A stretch of 64,000 nt of DNA from Erythrobacter sp. YT30 (GTDB lineage: Bacteria; Pseudomonadota; Alphaproteobacteria; Sphingomonadales; Sphingomonadaceae), in contig NZ_LMAF01000002.1 of NCBI RefSeq assembly GCF_001542875.1, forward strand, positions 62,001-126,000, read 5' to 3'. Each line of letters begins with the position of its first letter. The stretch's first letter is position 1. A program made the translations under genes and the position numbers. This document shows, piece by piece, positions 25,052 through 33,868 of the stretch. Below the pieces are notes generated by a model. That model worked only from the letters and a program-made list of their open reading frames with translations. It was not told where the DNA came from and searched no databases.

Positions 25052-25756
25052 ATGTCATCAGGAAAGATCATTCGACTTACGGTTTTGACGTCAGCGGCGA
25101 TGGCGCTTCAAGCCTGCGGCTTTATCCCAAGTGGCAGCAGCTCGGACACTGGCGCTCGCGGGAAACAGAACGTGGGTCTAGGCTCTGCATCAGGCCCATC
25201 GAGTGGTGCGCCCTCTAGTGCGGGAGCATGCGTTTCCCAATTAAGCGCGACCGGCACACAGTTTTCTACCTTGCCAGACACATACGCTGCACCGGGCTGC
25301 AACAAGATCGGTACGGTTCAAATGTACGCGCTTGCTGGCGACGTCTCAAAGTTCGGTGTTGCCAACATCGGCCCAGTGAAATGCGAAGTGGCAAAAGCAT
25401 TTTCCGGGTGGGCTCGATTTGGCGTCGATCGGGCAGCACGGCAAATCTTGGGAAGTCCGCTTGCGCGTATCGAAACGATGGGCAGCTATTCGTGTCGCAA
25501 TGTGGCGGGCACGAGCCGCAAATCAGCACATGCCCGTGCCGAGGCAATTGATGTTTCCGCCTTCATTCTTGCGGACGGCCGGCGAATAGCCCTGCTGCAG
25601 GATTGGGACGAGGGCACGCGAGAGGAACGCGAATTTCTTCGTGTCGTCCACCGCAGCGCATGCAAAAGGTTCGGCACCGTGCTTGGCCCGGAATACAACA
25701 CAGCTCACGCCGATCACTTCCACCTCGAAGGGACCGGCGCCAAGTTTTGTCGATAG
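25052..25756 (+). CDS. Extensin-like family lipoprotein
   Basis: This encodes a 234-residue lipoprotein with lipobox LQAC after residue 20. A low-complexity Ser/Gly linker follows (GSASGPSSGAPSSAG). The C-terminal extensin-like domain carries SRKSAHARAEAIDVSAFIL and a later NTAHADHFHLE. The His/Asp pattern resembles D,D-carboxypeptidase/M15-type zinc peptidases, to which the extensin-like family is structurally related, so a role in peptidoglycan is possible. Start could be ATG 25052 or TTG 25046. Confidence 0.85.
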   Translation: MSSGKIIRLTVLTSAAMALQACGFIPSGSSSDTGARGKQNVGLGSASGPSSGAPSSAGACVSQLSATGTQFSTLPDTYAAPGCNKIGTVQMYALAGDVSKFGVANIGPVKCEVAKAFSGWARFGVDRAARQILGSPLARIETMGSYSCRNVAGTSRKSAHARAEAIDVSAFILADGRRIALLQDWDEGTREEREFLRVVHRSACKRFGTVLGPEYNTAHADHFHLEGTGAKFCR

Positions 25757-25806
25757 CCAGTGGCTCAATCAGTTCGGTGCGGGCTCGCTGAGAATAGGCA
25801 AAAAAG

Positions 25807-25840
25807 GGCCCCGGCAACACAGGGGGGTTATGCCGGGGCC
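25807..25840 (-). terminator. Intrinsic terminator of the LuxR-type regulator gene
   Basis: A perfect 10-bp stem, GGCCCCGGCA/TGCCGGGGCC, encloses a 14-base loop. On the minus strand it is followed by CTTTTTTGCC. It lies about 85 bases after the regulator stop and can also halt plus-strand transcripts of the extensin-like gene. Confidence 0.85.
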
Positions 25841-25925
25841 AAATCGCCCTGAAACCTCAGGGGCTGGAGTTATTTCTTTCAAACCGAAGGTCTGAAAATC
25901 AGAAGGATTCCGTCACGCGTTACAA

Positions 25926-26546
25926 TCAGGCCTTGACCATAGGCTCCAGTTTAGCCTCGAGTTTTAGACGAACGGCCTCTGCTGCGTGACGCGCGCCCAG
26001 TTTGTTCATCATATTTGCGCGATGAATCTCGACAGTGCGCGGACTGATATCGAGTTGTCGCGCAATCACCTTGTTGCTGCTTCCTTCGGCAAGCCAATCA
26101 AGCACTTCGCGTTCACGACCCGAAAGGCTGGCGATCCGATCACGTGCTTCAATCATGCGGCGGCGAGCGACACCGAAAAGCTCAGCCTCTTTCGAAATGC
26201 GATCAAGGCACCGTCCAAATCGATCCGTATCCAATGGCAAGGAAAGGTAGTCGAGAGCCCCTGCCTTGATCGCTTCGACAATTCGCCCCGGCCGTGGCTG
26301 CGTATCGACCGCGATCAGTGGCAGCCAGATGCCCAATCGACTGAGCCGATCCAGGCTCATCGCTACGCCGCCTTCTTCCGGCGTATCTCGAGCAATGATA
26401 ATACCTTCGCGCGGAGGATGAATGGATAACTCGGAGAGATCGCCATACACTTCTGAATGGTGGCCAAGTGAAAACCCGACGCGAGCCAATTCAGCGCGAT
26501 GGCGGCTGCAGGAGTCGATGAAGTGGAGGTTTGCTTTGCGTGACAT
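25926..26546 (-). CDS. FixJ/NarL-type regulator with degenerate receiver domain
   Basis: This encodes a 206-residue DNA-binding protein. The C-terminal LuxR helix-turn-helix is clear (about residues 140-200: LSGREREVLDWLAEGSSNKV then SPRTVEIHRANMMNKLGA), as in FixJ. The N-terminal part folds like a receiver (HFIDSCSRHRAELARVGF, then YLSLPLD) but lacks the acidic pocket and the phosphoacceptor Asp: the expected site reads GIIIARDTPEEGG with Ala in that place. It therefore probably works without phosphorylation. Start at 26546 fits the receiver boundary; further in-frame codons extend to 26576. A 16-bp palindrome lies about 85 bases upstream. No kinase gene is adjacent. Confidence 0.85.
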   Translation of the reverse strand: MSRKANLHFIDSCSRHRAELARVGFSLGHHSEVYGDLSELSIHPPREGIIIARDTPEEGGVAMSLDRLSRLGIWLPLIAVDTQPRPGRIVEAIKAGALDYLSLPLDTDRFGRCLDRISKEAELFGVARRRMIEARDRIASLSGREREVLDWLAEGSSNKVIARQLDISPRTVEIHRANMMNKLGARHAAEAVRLKLEAKLEPMVKA

Positions 26547-26631
26547 GCCAAATGAATGGCGAGCATTCGACGACAACTCACGCTTGGTTTAGGCCAAAAC
26601 CGAGCGATGTTCCCTTAACCAATCTCACCTA

Positions 26632-26647
26632 GTTCAAATATTCGAAC
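26632..26647. promoter_or_regulatory. Near-perfect 16-bp palindrome upstream of the LuxR-type gene
   Basis: The site GTTCAAATATTCGAAC matches its reverse complement at 14 of 16 positions. It lies 86 bases before the regulator start, between it and the Anbu operon end. It is a plausible operator, perhaps for autoregulation; this is inference. Confidence 0.4.
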
Positions 26648-26730
26648 CAAACTTGAAGGTAAATTGGACATCCATTTTGGAGGTAATTCTAAGTAAAATC
26701 GGCCAAGCAATTCAACTGAGACCAAAATCC

Positions 26731-27474
26731 TTAGCTCGACTCGAACTTGTAGTCCGGAAGCGAATCGAAAGCAGCTCTTAATGCATCGCCCCAGCTCGAG
26801 GATATCGTATCAAAATATGGGTCGTCTGCTGTCACTCGATGTTCGTGGACTGGCGCAAAGGTGTCCTTACCGATGACGAGGAGATCAAGTGGGAGGCCGA
26901 CAGAAAGGTTTGCTTTGAGAGTGGAATCGAACGACACCATCAACAGCTTCACGGCATCTTCGAAGCTCATATTCTGATCATATCCTCGCAGGATAATCGG
27001 GCGGCCGTATTTGGTTTCGCCAATCTGGAAAAAAGGCGTGTCCCAACTGGCCTCGATAAAATTGCCTTCGGGATAAATCATGAAGAGACGCGGCTGCATG
27101 CCCTTGATCTGGCCAGCCACAATCATTGACGCGGTAAAGCGCCCTTTGCCGCGATCACCGTTGGAAAGCTGCCTCTCCTCAATAGTTGAACGCAATAGCC
27201 GCCCGATTTCGGTGGCCACGTTAAACATGGTGGGTCCTTTGATCAGCGTGTTGTCTCGCTCATCAGGGGCCTTGGTACGTTCTTCAAGCTGGCTCACAAC
27301 AGCCTGCGTTGTCGCCAGATTACCGGCGGTCATCACCGAGATAATCCGCTCTCCTGGCACCTGCCACGAATACATTTTGCGAAACGTGGAAATGTTATCG
27401 ACACCCGAATTTGTTCGCGTGTCGCTCATGAGAACGAGGCCTTTTTCAAGCACCATTCCGACGCAATATGTCAC
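26731..27474 (-). CDS. Anbu proteasome-like peptidase
   Basis: Anbu is an ancestral relative of the proteasome beta subunit and HslV. The 247-residue protein begins M-T-Y-C-V-G-M, so removal of Met exposes Thr as residue 1, the expected catalytic nucleophile position. The stretch GLVLMSDTRTNSGVDNIST (about residues 12-30) is family-typical. The C-terminal extension separates it from HslV. It is the last gene of a four-gene operon with ATP-grasp, alpha-E and transglutaminase genes, the conserved Anbu neighbourhood. Its start overlaps the transglutaminase stop by 4 bases. Natural substrates are not established. Confidence 0.92.
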   Translation of the reverse strand: MTYCVGMVLEKGLVLMSDTRTNSGVDNISTFRKMYSWQVPGERIISVMTAGNLATTQAVVSQLEERTKAPDERDNTLIKGPTMFNVATEIGRLLRSTIEERQLSNGDRGKGRFTASMIVAGQIKGMQPRLFMIYPEGNFIEASWDTPFFQIGETKYGRPIILRGYDQNMSFEDAVKLLMVSFDSTLKANLSVGLPLDLLVIGKDTFAPVHEHRVTADDPYFDTISSSWGDALRAAFDSLPDYKFESS

Positions 27475-28295
27475 TGCCCGACTTGTTCCTGTTGCTGTTC
27501 AACTTTGACGTCCACGCTGAGCATTTGCTCAACAGAACCAAAGCTGATCCCCGTCACCGGCGCTGCATCGCGATAATCGCAACCGGTTGCAACTCTTACA
27601 TAGCGCCTATCGGGACTTATCCCGTTAGAAATGTCGAAACCCACCCAACCGAGGCCGTCAATGTGAGCCTCGGCCCAGGCGTGGGTCGCATCCTGATCAA
27701 TACGATCATTCATCATGAGATAGCCACTCACGTACCGCGCCGGAATGTCCGCTTCACGCGCAGCACTGAGGAAGATATGCGTGTGATCCTGGCATACACC
27801 AGTTTCTGCGTCCGCAGCATCCTCTGCGGTGGTGGTAACGGCAGTCGTTCCGGGCTGATACGCTACTTTATTGCGGATGTGAGCGGAAAGAGCGTGGAGA
27901 TAGTCGAGCTTACCGTTTTCTTGAGGGCCCTCCACTTCGCGGATCAATGCGCGCAGTTTTGGGCCAGGCTTTGTGAGTTTGGTGTGACCCAGAAACGTCC
28001 ATAGGGGCAGATGGCCTGAGTGCCGGCCGATGACGCCTGCATTGTCTTCTGTCTCAACTGTCCCGCTGCAAGTGACGGTCACTTCTCGCGCGCCTGCTTC
28101 CACTGAAACTAGAGTGACTGTGTTGAAATGCTGATCATCATATTCGAGCTCAGCAGCAGCGTTTTCGTACTGCATATCCCAATTCAGAATCTTCTGTCCC
28201 TGCGTTTCCTTTGGAGTAAGCCGCAGTCTTTGCAGTGCATGGACGACTGGCTGATCGAATGTGTAGTGAGTGGAATGGCGGATCGATAATTTCAT
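27471..28295 (-). CDS. Transglutaminase-like protein of the Anbu cluster
   Basis: This encodes a 274-residue protein. An N-terminal beta-rich domain (about residues 1-105, KLSIRHSTHYTFDQPV) is followed by the transglutaminase-like core with Cys168 (ETGVCQDHTHIF), His205 (DATHAWAEAH) and Asp221 (GWVGFDISNG), a complete catalytic triad. Such proteins act as peptidases or amidotransferases rather than true cross-linkers. It is coupled by overlap to the Anbu gene and lies 15 bases after the alpha-E gene. In this cluster it is predicted to process a peptide made by the ATP-grasp enzyme. Confidence 0.93.
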   Translation of the reverse strand: MKLSIRHSTHYTFDQPVVHALQRLRLTPKETQGQKILNWDMQYENAAAELEYDDQHFNTVTLVSVEAGAREVTVTCSGTVETEDNAGVIGRHSGHLPLWTFLGHTKLTKPGPKLRALIREVEGPQENGKLDYLHALSAHIRNKVAYQPGTTAVTTTAEDAADAETGVCQDHTHIFLSAAREADIPARYVSGYLMMNDRIDQDATHAWAEAHIDGLGWVGFDISNGISPDRRYVRVATGCDYRDAAPVTGISFGSVEQMLSVDVKVEQQQEQVGQ

Positions 28296-28310
28296 CTGAC
28301 TCTCGCCCGT

Positions 28311-29255
28311 TTAAGCCAAGAACCGGTAATCTTCAGCGATGGCATCGCCAATCGCAGCGTTGCGGTTCATAAAATCGACGAGGAATTCGTGCAGGCCGCG
28401 ATCAAAGATATCGTCGACCGTCAGGTCCTTCATGATGTTGTCTGCATTCAACATCAACTCATGGCAACTGACCTCAGCGCCATTCATGCGAGCCAAGGCA
28501 GCCAGATTGGTGCTGACCGCCCCCCGACAAAATGCAAGGCTTCTTGGGAACCGATCATCGAGCACGAGAAATTCGACAATGCCGCGCGCATCGATTTGGC
28601 CAGCGTTGAGCCAGCTGTAAACTCTCGAACCTGCTACCGATCGCAGCACCTGATCCCATTGTCCTGTATCAAGGCTTGAACCGACATAAGACAATGAAGG
28701 GAGCAAGAGAAAATACTTCATGTCGAGAATTCGGGCCGTGCTTTCGCCCCGTTCGACGAAAGTCCCCGCGCGAGCAAAATGGTAAGCTTCATCGCGAAGC
28801 ATCGAGCCATCAAGTGCCCCGTGAACACGCATTCCGGCGCGCCTTATAGTGGCAACCACCTCGCCAACGGCGCCTTGGCCCACTGGCCTCGACAGCATTC
28901 TGTCGAGTTTCATCCAACTTTCGTTGACGGCTTCCCAAACATCGCCCGAAATCTCGATCCGCGCTAGCCGTGCATTGGTGCGAACGGCACCGAACATGGC
29001 ACGCACATTAGCGGGATTGGCCTTGTCGCGCAAAATGAAATTCCAGGTCGATATTCCATCATAGCCGTCATTGGCAGCTTCATATTGCGCCTGTAGTCCC
29101 AGTGTAGCGATAACCGATCGCCATTCCTCTTGAGCTGTAGTGACGTCGCGCGTCAGCGCCATACGCAGACCCGCCTCAAGCAGCCGCGCCGTATTTTCCG
29201 CCCGCTCAAGGTAGCGGAACATCCAGAACAGTCCGTTCGCAGTCCGGCCTAGCAT
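28311..29255 (-). CDS. Alpha-E domain protein of the Anbu cluster
   Basis: This encodes a 314-residue all-helical protein of the alpha-E (DUF403) family. The diagnostic start MLGRTANGLFWMFRYLERAENTAR is present, and WLNAGQIDARGIVEFLVLDDRFPRS near residue 210 is also typical. The biochemical role is not known; it always accompanies the circularly permuted ATP-grasp protein, and is thought to be its partner. It lies 34 bases downstream of that gene. Confidence 0.94.
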   Translation of the reverse strand: MLGRTANGLFWMFRYLERAENTARLLEAGLRMALTRDVTTAQEEWRSVIATLGLQAQYEAANDGYDGISTWNFILRDKANPANVRAMFGAVRTNARLARIEISGDVWEAVNESWMKLDRMLSRPVGQGAVGEVVATIRRAGMRVHGALDGSMLRDEAYHFARAGTFVERGESTARILDMKYFLLLPSLSYVGSSLDTGQWDQVLRSVAGSRVYSWLNAGQIDARGIVEFLVLDDRFPRSLAFCRGAVSTNLAALARMNGAEVSCHELMLNADNIMKDLTVDDIFDRGLHEFLVDFMNRNAAIGDAIAEDYRFLA

Positions 29256-29289
29256 GCGGTATTCCCTAGAATCTGAGCTTTTGTTCTCA

Positions 29290-30741
29290 TCAGTCCTTTA
29301 GAACCCACGTGTCTTTGGTGCCGCCGCCTTGCGATGAGTTGACTACGAGCGAACCTTTCTTGAGCGCTACCCGCGTCAGTCCGCCGGGCGTAATCTCAAT
29401 CCCATCGGGAGAGAAAAGCACGAAAGGACGCAGATCGACATGGCGCGGGCTCAAACCCTTCTTGGTGTAAATCGGGCAGGTGGATAGCGATAGCGTCGGT
29501 TGAGCGATGTAGTTTTGCGGATTGGCCTCAAGCTTTGTGCGGAAGGTACGAATTTCTTTTTTGGAAGCAGTGGGCCCGATCAGCATTCCGTATCCACCTG
29601 ACCCATGCACCTCCTTCACGACCAGATCTGAAAGGTTGTCGAGCACGTATGCCAGACTGTCATCATCAGCACAGCGCCAAGTTTGAACGTTGGGCAGCAA
29701 AGGTTTTTCGCCAGTGTAGAATTCGACGATTTCCGGCATGAATGAATAAATCGCTTTATCATCGCAGATGCCCGTTCCCGGTGCATTCGCAATGGTAATT
29801 TTGCCCGCGCGATACACATCCATGATACCAGGTACGCCGAGCACGCTTTCGGGCTCAAAAGTCAGCGGATCAAGGTAGTCATCGTCCACGCGGCGATACA
29901 GCACGTCGACAGGCGCGTATCCGCGAGTAGTGCGCATCTGCACTAGCCCATCAATCACTCTCAGGTCGCTGCCTTCGACCAATTCCGCGCCCATTTGATC
30001 GGCAAGAAACGCATGCTCGAAATAAGCAGAATTGTAGATGCCTGGTGTCAACACGGCGACGCGAGGCTTACCGCCCTTACCGTGTGCGCAGCCAGGCGGC
30101 GCCGATGCCGCTAGGGACCGGGCAAGACGGCGAGGATAATTCGAAACCGTTTCGACAGGAACCTGACTAAACAGGTCAGGAAACATGGACATCATCGTTT
30201 CGCGGTTTTCGAGCATATACGAGACACCCGAAGGTGTGCGCGCATTGTCCTCAAGGACGAAAAACTCGTCAGGCCCGGTGCGAACCAGATCAATCCCGAC
30301 GATATGCGTATAGATCCCGCCTGGCGGAGTGAAACCAACCATATTCTGAAGCCAGGCATCGTTGCCGCGAAACAGACGTTCGGGGACGCGGCCTGCGCGA
30401 ATGATTTCCTGCCTGTGATACAGATCATAAAGAAAGGAATTAAGCGCCCTTACTCGCTGCTCTATCCCGCGCGACAGCTTGCGCCACTCAGCAGCGGTGA
30501 TGATGCGCGGCACCATGTCGAACGGGATCAACCGCTCTTCGGCCTCATCCTCTCCATAGACGTTGAATGTGATCCCGGTTCGGCGGAAGCTGTCATCAGC
30601 TTCAGAGCTCTTGCGCTTGAGCCACGCGGCATCTTGCTCATCAAGCCAGCCACAATAATCGGCGTAGGCAGGACGAACTCCGCCGTCCGGCTGTTTCATT
30701 TCGTCAAAGTTGCTGGCGCTTTCGGAGCCTTTACCCGCCAT
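29290..30741 (-). CDS. Circularly permuted type 2 ATP-grasp protein
   Basis: This encodes a 483-residue ATP-grasp enzyme of the DUF404/DUF407 group and is the first gene of the Anbu operon. Motifs include TFNVYGEDEAEERLIPFD, IVGIDLVRTGPDEFFVLEDN, SGVSYMLENR and VVKEVHGSGGYGMLIGP, the last being the permuted nucleotide-binding loop. Such enzymes join a carboxylate to an amine at the cost of ATP, so the cluster is predicted to make a peptide or isopeptide bond. The product is unknown. A 222-base gap upstream should hold the promoter. Confidence 0.94.
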   Translation of the reverse strand: MAGKGSESASNFDEMKQPDGGVRPAYADYCGWLDEQDAAWLKRKSSEADDSFRRTGITFNVYGEDEAEERLIPFDMVPRIITAAEWRKLSRGIEQRVRALNSFLYDLYHRQEIIRAGRVPERLFRGNDAWLQNMVGFTPPGGIYTHIVGIDLVRTGPDEFFVLEDNARTPSGVSYMLENRETMMSMFPDLFSQVPVETVSNYPRRLARSLAASAPPGCAHGKGGKPRVAVLTPGIYNSAYFEHAFLADQMGAELVEGSDLRVIDGLVQMRTTRGYAPVDVLYRRVDDDYLDPLTFEPESVLGVPGIMDVYRAGKITIANAPGTGICDDKAIYSFMPEIVEFYTGEKPLLPNVQTWRCADDDSLAYVLDNLSDLVVKEVHGSGGYGMLIGPTASKKEIRTFRTKLEANPQNYIAQPTLSLSTCPIYTKKGLSPRHVDLRPFVLFSPDGIEITPGGLTRVALKKGSLVVNSSQGGGTKDTWVLKD

Positions 30742-30916
30742 GATCCCCCGCTGGCATTAGTCGAGTGCGGAACCGGAGTTTAACCTGTTGGGCCAAAAAG
30801 GGAACCACTCCGAGTCAATGCATCCAAGTGCGCAAGGGTTCCAGAAAAGAAAGCAGCAATGAAACATGCCAAAGCCCTAGCTAGGTTTCCAGCTTTCGCT
30901 GATGCATGATTTTGCA

Positions 30917-30948
30917 AAGTGGCGGCAAGGTTCCGCTCGCCGCCACTT
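30917..30948 (-). terminator. Hairpin after the DUF3617 gene
   Basis: A perfect 10-bp stem, AAGTGGCGGC/GCCGCCACTT, encloses a 12-base loop, 15 bases after the DUF3617 stop. On the minus strand only TTTGCAAAATC follows, so the T-tract is weak and termination may be partial, allowing some read-through into the Anbu operon. Confidence 0.5.
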
Positions 30949-30963
30949 CGACGATCATTGAAA

Positions 30964-31506
30964 TCAAGCGTCGCAATCGCCGATACGCTCTTGAAGCATG
31001 TCCATCTCAATCTCGGCTTCGCCCAGACCTTCCATGTCGCCTTTCATGGTCATTTTCATTTCCGAGCGAGTGGGCGTGACATTCCCGACCATCGTCATGT
31101 TCATTTCCCCGCCGCCTTCAGGCTTACAGACCATCGCCATATCAAGATCATTGCCATCGATATTAAAGCTTTGAATCTCGCAGCCGTCTTGGCCTTCGGT
31201 CATCGACTTTTTGAAGCCTTCATTGGCTTCTTCGGGCGTCAGGCAAAACTCCATCGATTGGCTCATGGCCGAGCCTAGCATTTCCTGCATTTGCGGTGGT
31301 GCGCCAGGGATCTCGGCTTTAACGAACGTCATGCTCGCTTTGTACTTTCCCGGCTCAGGCTTCAGATCATCGCCCGCTGCCTCCATTGCTGCGGCCGCTT
31401 CATCGCTCGTGACCGTCCCATCGCCATCCGCGTCAGCATCTGTCGCTCCGCCTCCGCATGCAACCAACGCCAAACCAGCCGTCGCCGCCAAGATACCGTA
31501 TTTCAT
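30964..31506 (-). CDS. DUF3617 lipoprotein with an EF-hand
   Basis: This encodes a 180-residue lipoprotein (lipobox LVAC, Cys17). Directly after the anchor is a canonical 12-residue EF-hand loop, Asp25-x-Asp27-x-Asp29-Gly30-x-Val32-Thr33-x-x-Glu36. The DUF3617 domain follows (KPEPGKYKASMTFVKAEIPG, FCLTPEEANEGF, paired cysteines), ending LQERIGDCDA. DUF3617 proteins are periplasmic and of unknown function. The start at 31506 is fixed by GGGAGGAATTTG upstream. The EF-hand suggests calcium binding near the membrane. Confidence 0.87.
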   Translation of the reverse strand: MKYGILAATAGLALVACGGGATDADADGDGTVTSDEAAAAMEAAGDDLKPEPGKYKASMTFVKAEIPGAPPQMQEMLGSAMSQSMEFCLTPEEANEGFKKSMTEGQDGCEIQSFNIDGNDLDMAMVCKPEGGGEMNMTMVGNVTPTRSEMKMTMKGDMEGLGEAEIEMDMLQERIGDCDA

Positions 31507-31626
31507 CAAATTCCTCCCATAAATGAAGCAAGTAAACCCAAGACCCGTCACGTTTTGTCGTTTTGCACACGCTAGGGCGCGCGGCGGTGCTTCACAAGTC
31601 GCGTGTTACAAACCATATCTTTGCCC

Positions 31627-33822
31627 ATGTCAGACTTAGTAATCCGCCGCGGCCTTGATGAACCTGAAACTGGGGAGGAATTCACCCCGCACCGTCCTGA
31701 CCGGCCAGAAAAATCAATGCCGGGCAAACGGTTTGAACTCGTGTCGGATTATGAACCCGCTGGAGACCAACCGGCAGCGATTGCGGAATTAGTTGCAGGT
31801 GCGCGAGACGATGAGAAAACGCAGACACTGCTTGGGGTAACCGGCTCAGGTAAGACATTCACCATGGCCAAGGTGATCGAGGAACTGCAGCGCCCTGCCC
31901 TTATCCTTGCGCCTAACAAGATCCTCGCCGCGCAGCTTTACGGAGAGATGAAGAGTTTCTTTCCCAACAACGCCGTCGAGTATTTCGTTAGCTATTACGA
32001 CTACTACCAACCCGAAGCTTACGTGCCTCGCTCAGACACATATATCGAGAAAGAATCGAGCGTGAATGAGGCGATCGACCGAATGCGCCACTCGGCCACT
32101 CGCGCTTTGCTAGAGCGGGATGATGTAGTGATCGTAGCGTCGGTTTCGTGTCTCTACGGCATCGGCTCGGTCGAAACCTATTCCGCGATGATTTTCGACA
32201 TCAAGAAAGACGAGAGCGTTGATCAGCGCGAACTAATCCGCAAACTCGTCGCGCTCCAATACAAGCGCAACGATGCTGCCTTTGCGCGAGGATGCTTCCG
32301 GGTTCGCGGCGACAATCTTGAGATCTTTCCCTCACACTATGAGGACATGGCATGGCGCATCAGTTTCTTTGGAGATGAAATTGAAGAGATTGCAGAATTT
32401 GATCCGCTAACCGGCAAGACAGGCGCAAAGCTCGATAAGGTGCGCGTATATGCCAACTCGCACTATGTGACGCCCGGCCCCACGATGAAACAGGCGATGG
32501 AAGCGATCAAGTTCGAGCTTGCCGAACGGCTCAAGGAATTGGAAGCTGAGGGCAAATTGCTTGAACACCAGCGACTGGAACAGCGCACGCAGTTTGACCT
32601 TGAGATGATCCAGGCGACGGGAAGCTGCGCGGGTATTGAAAATTATTCTCGCTTTTTGACAGGCCGTCTCCCAGGAGAGCCACCGCCAACACTTTTTGAA
32701 TACCTCCCCGAAAATGCACTGCTATTCGTCGATGAAAGCCACCAGACGGTTCCGCAAATCGGCGCAATGGCGCGCGGGGACCATCGGCGTAAGATCACTT
32801 TAGCAGAGTACGGTTTTCGTCTGCCTTCTTGCATCGATAACCGGCCACTTCGCTTCAACGAATGGGATGCGATGCGACCGCAAACCTTCGCGATTTCGGC
32901 GACCCCCGGTGGGTGGGAAATGGAGCAGACGGGTGGCGTGTTTGCTGAACAGGTCATTCGCCCGACTGGCCTTATCGATCCGCCGGTCGAAATACGGCCG
33001 GTCGAAGATCAGGTACAAGATTGCATCCAAGAATGCCTCGCGACCGCCAAGAAAGGCTATCGCACTTTGGTGACGACCCTCACCAAACGCATGGCTGAAG
33101 ACTTGACCGAATTCATGCACGAGGCTGGCGTGAAGGTTCGATACATGCACTCAGACGTCGAGACACTCGAACGCATCGAACTCATTCGCGACTTACGGCT
33201 TGGCGTTTATGACGTACTGATCGGGATCAACCTGCTTCGTGAGGGGTTGGACATTCCTGAGTGCGGCCTCGTGTGCATTTTGGACGCGGACAAAGAGGGC
33301 TTTCTGCGCTCTGAAACAAGCCTCGTCCAAACGATTGGACGTGCCGCGCGAAATGTCGATGGCAGAGTCATCCTCTATGCTGATCGGATCACTGGAAGCA
33401 TGGAACGTGCGATGGCTGAAACCGATCGTCGCCGCGAAAAACAAAAAGCATTCAACAAAGAGCACGGCATAACGCCCAAGACTATCAAGCGCGATATTGC
33501 CGATATCGTCGCACACTCAGCCGCGCAGGATGGGGTCACCGTCGATACGGGTGATGAAGAGGTAAACAACCTCGTCGGTCACAATCTGCGCGCCTACATC
33601 GAAGAACTTGAAAAACGGATGCGCGATGCGGCAGCAAATCTTGAGTTTGAAGAAGCTGGCCGCCTGCGCGATGAAATCCGTCGCCTGGAAAATGACGAGC
33701 TCGGACTGCCTGACGAACAAAAAGCCGCGCCCATCAAGGGCAAAAGCACGGAAGGCAGGCCAGGCACGCGCAAGACCCGATACGGCAAAACGCGATACAA
33801 ACGGATGGGCGGGAAGCCATAG
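31627..33822 (+). CDS. uvrB: Excinuclease ABC subunit B
   Basis: UvrB is the damage-verifying helicase of nucleotide excision repair. The 731-residue protein has Walker [11 protein letters not shown], the beta-hairpin region [12 protein letters not shown], helicase motifs including [23 protein letters not shown] and QTIGRAARN, and a C-terminal UVR coiled-coil ([20 protein letters not shown]). An N-terminal extension of about 40 residues before [14 protein letters not shown] and a basic Gly/Lys tail are common in alphaproteobacteria. ATG at 31627 is preferred over 31603. It is divergent from the DUF3617 gene. Confidence 0.97.
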   Translation: MSDLVIRRGLDEPETGEEFTPHRPDRPEKSMPGKRFELVSDYEPAGDQPAAIAELVAGARDDEKTQTLLGVTGSGKTFTMAKVIEELQRPALILAPNKILAAQLYGEMKSFFPNNAVEYFVSYYDYYQPEAYVPRSDTYIEKESSVNEAIDRMRHSATRALLERDDVVIVASVSCLYGIGSVETYSAMIFDIKKDESVDQRELIRKLVALQYKRNDAAFARGCFRVRGDNLEIFPSHYEDMAWRISFFGDEIEEIAEFDPLTGKTGAKLDKVRVYANSHYVTPGPTMKQAMEAIKFELAERLKELEAEGKLLEHQRLEQRTQFDLEMIQATGSCAGIENYSRFLTGRLPGEPPPTLFEYLPENALLFVDESHQTVPQIGAMARGDHRRKITLAEYGFRLPSCIDNRPLRFNEWDAMRPQTFAISATPGGWEMEQTGGVFAEQVIRPTGLIDPPVEIRPVEDQVQDCIQECLATAKKGYRTLVTTLTKRMAEDLTEFMHEAGVKVRYMHSDVETLERIELIRDLRLGVYDVLIGINLLREGLDIPECGLVCILDADKEGFLRSETSLVQTIGRAARNVDGRVILYADRITGSMERAMAETDRRREKQKAFNKEHGITPKTIKRDIADIVAHSAAQDGVTVDTGDEEVNNLVGHNLRAYIEELEKRMRDAAANLEFEEAGRLRDEIRRLENDELGLPDEQKAAPIKGKSTEGRPGTRKTRYGKTRYKRMGGKP

Positions 33823-33868
33823 TCTCTCCTCTTGATCCACGCCTCTGCGGCTGCTTTATCGCTGCGCC

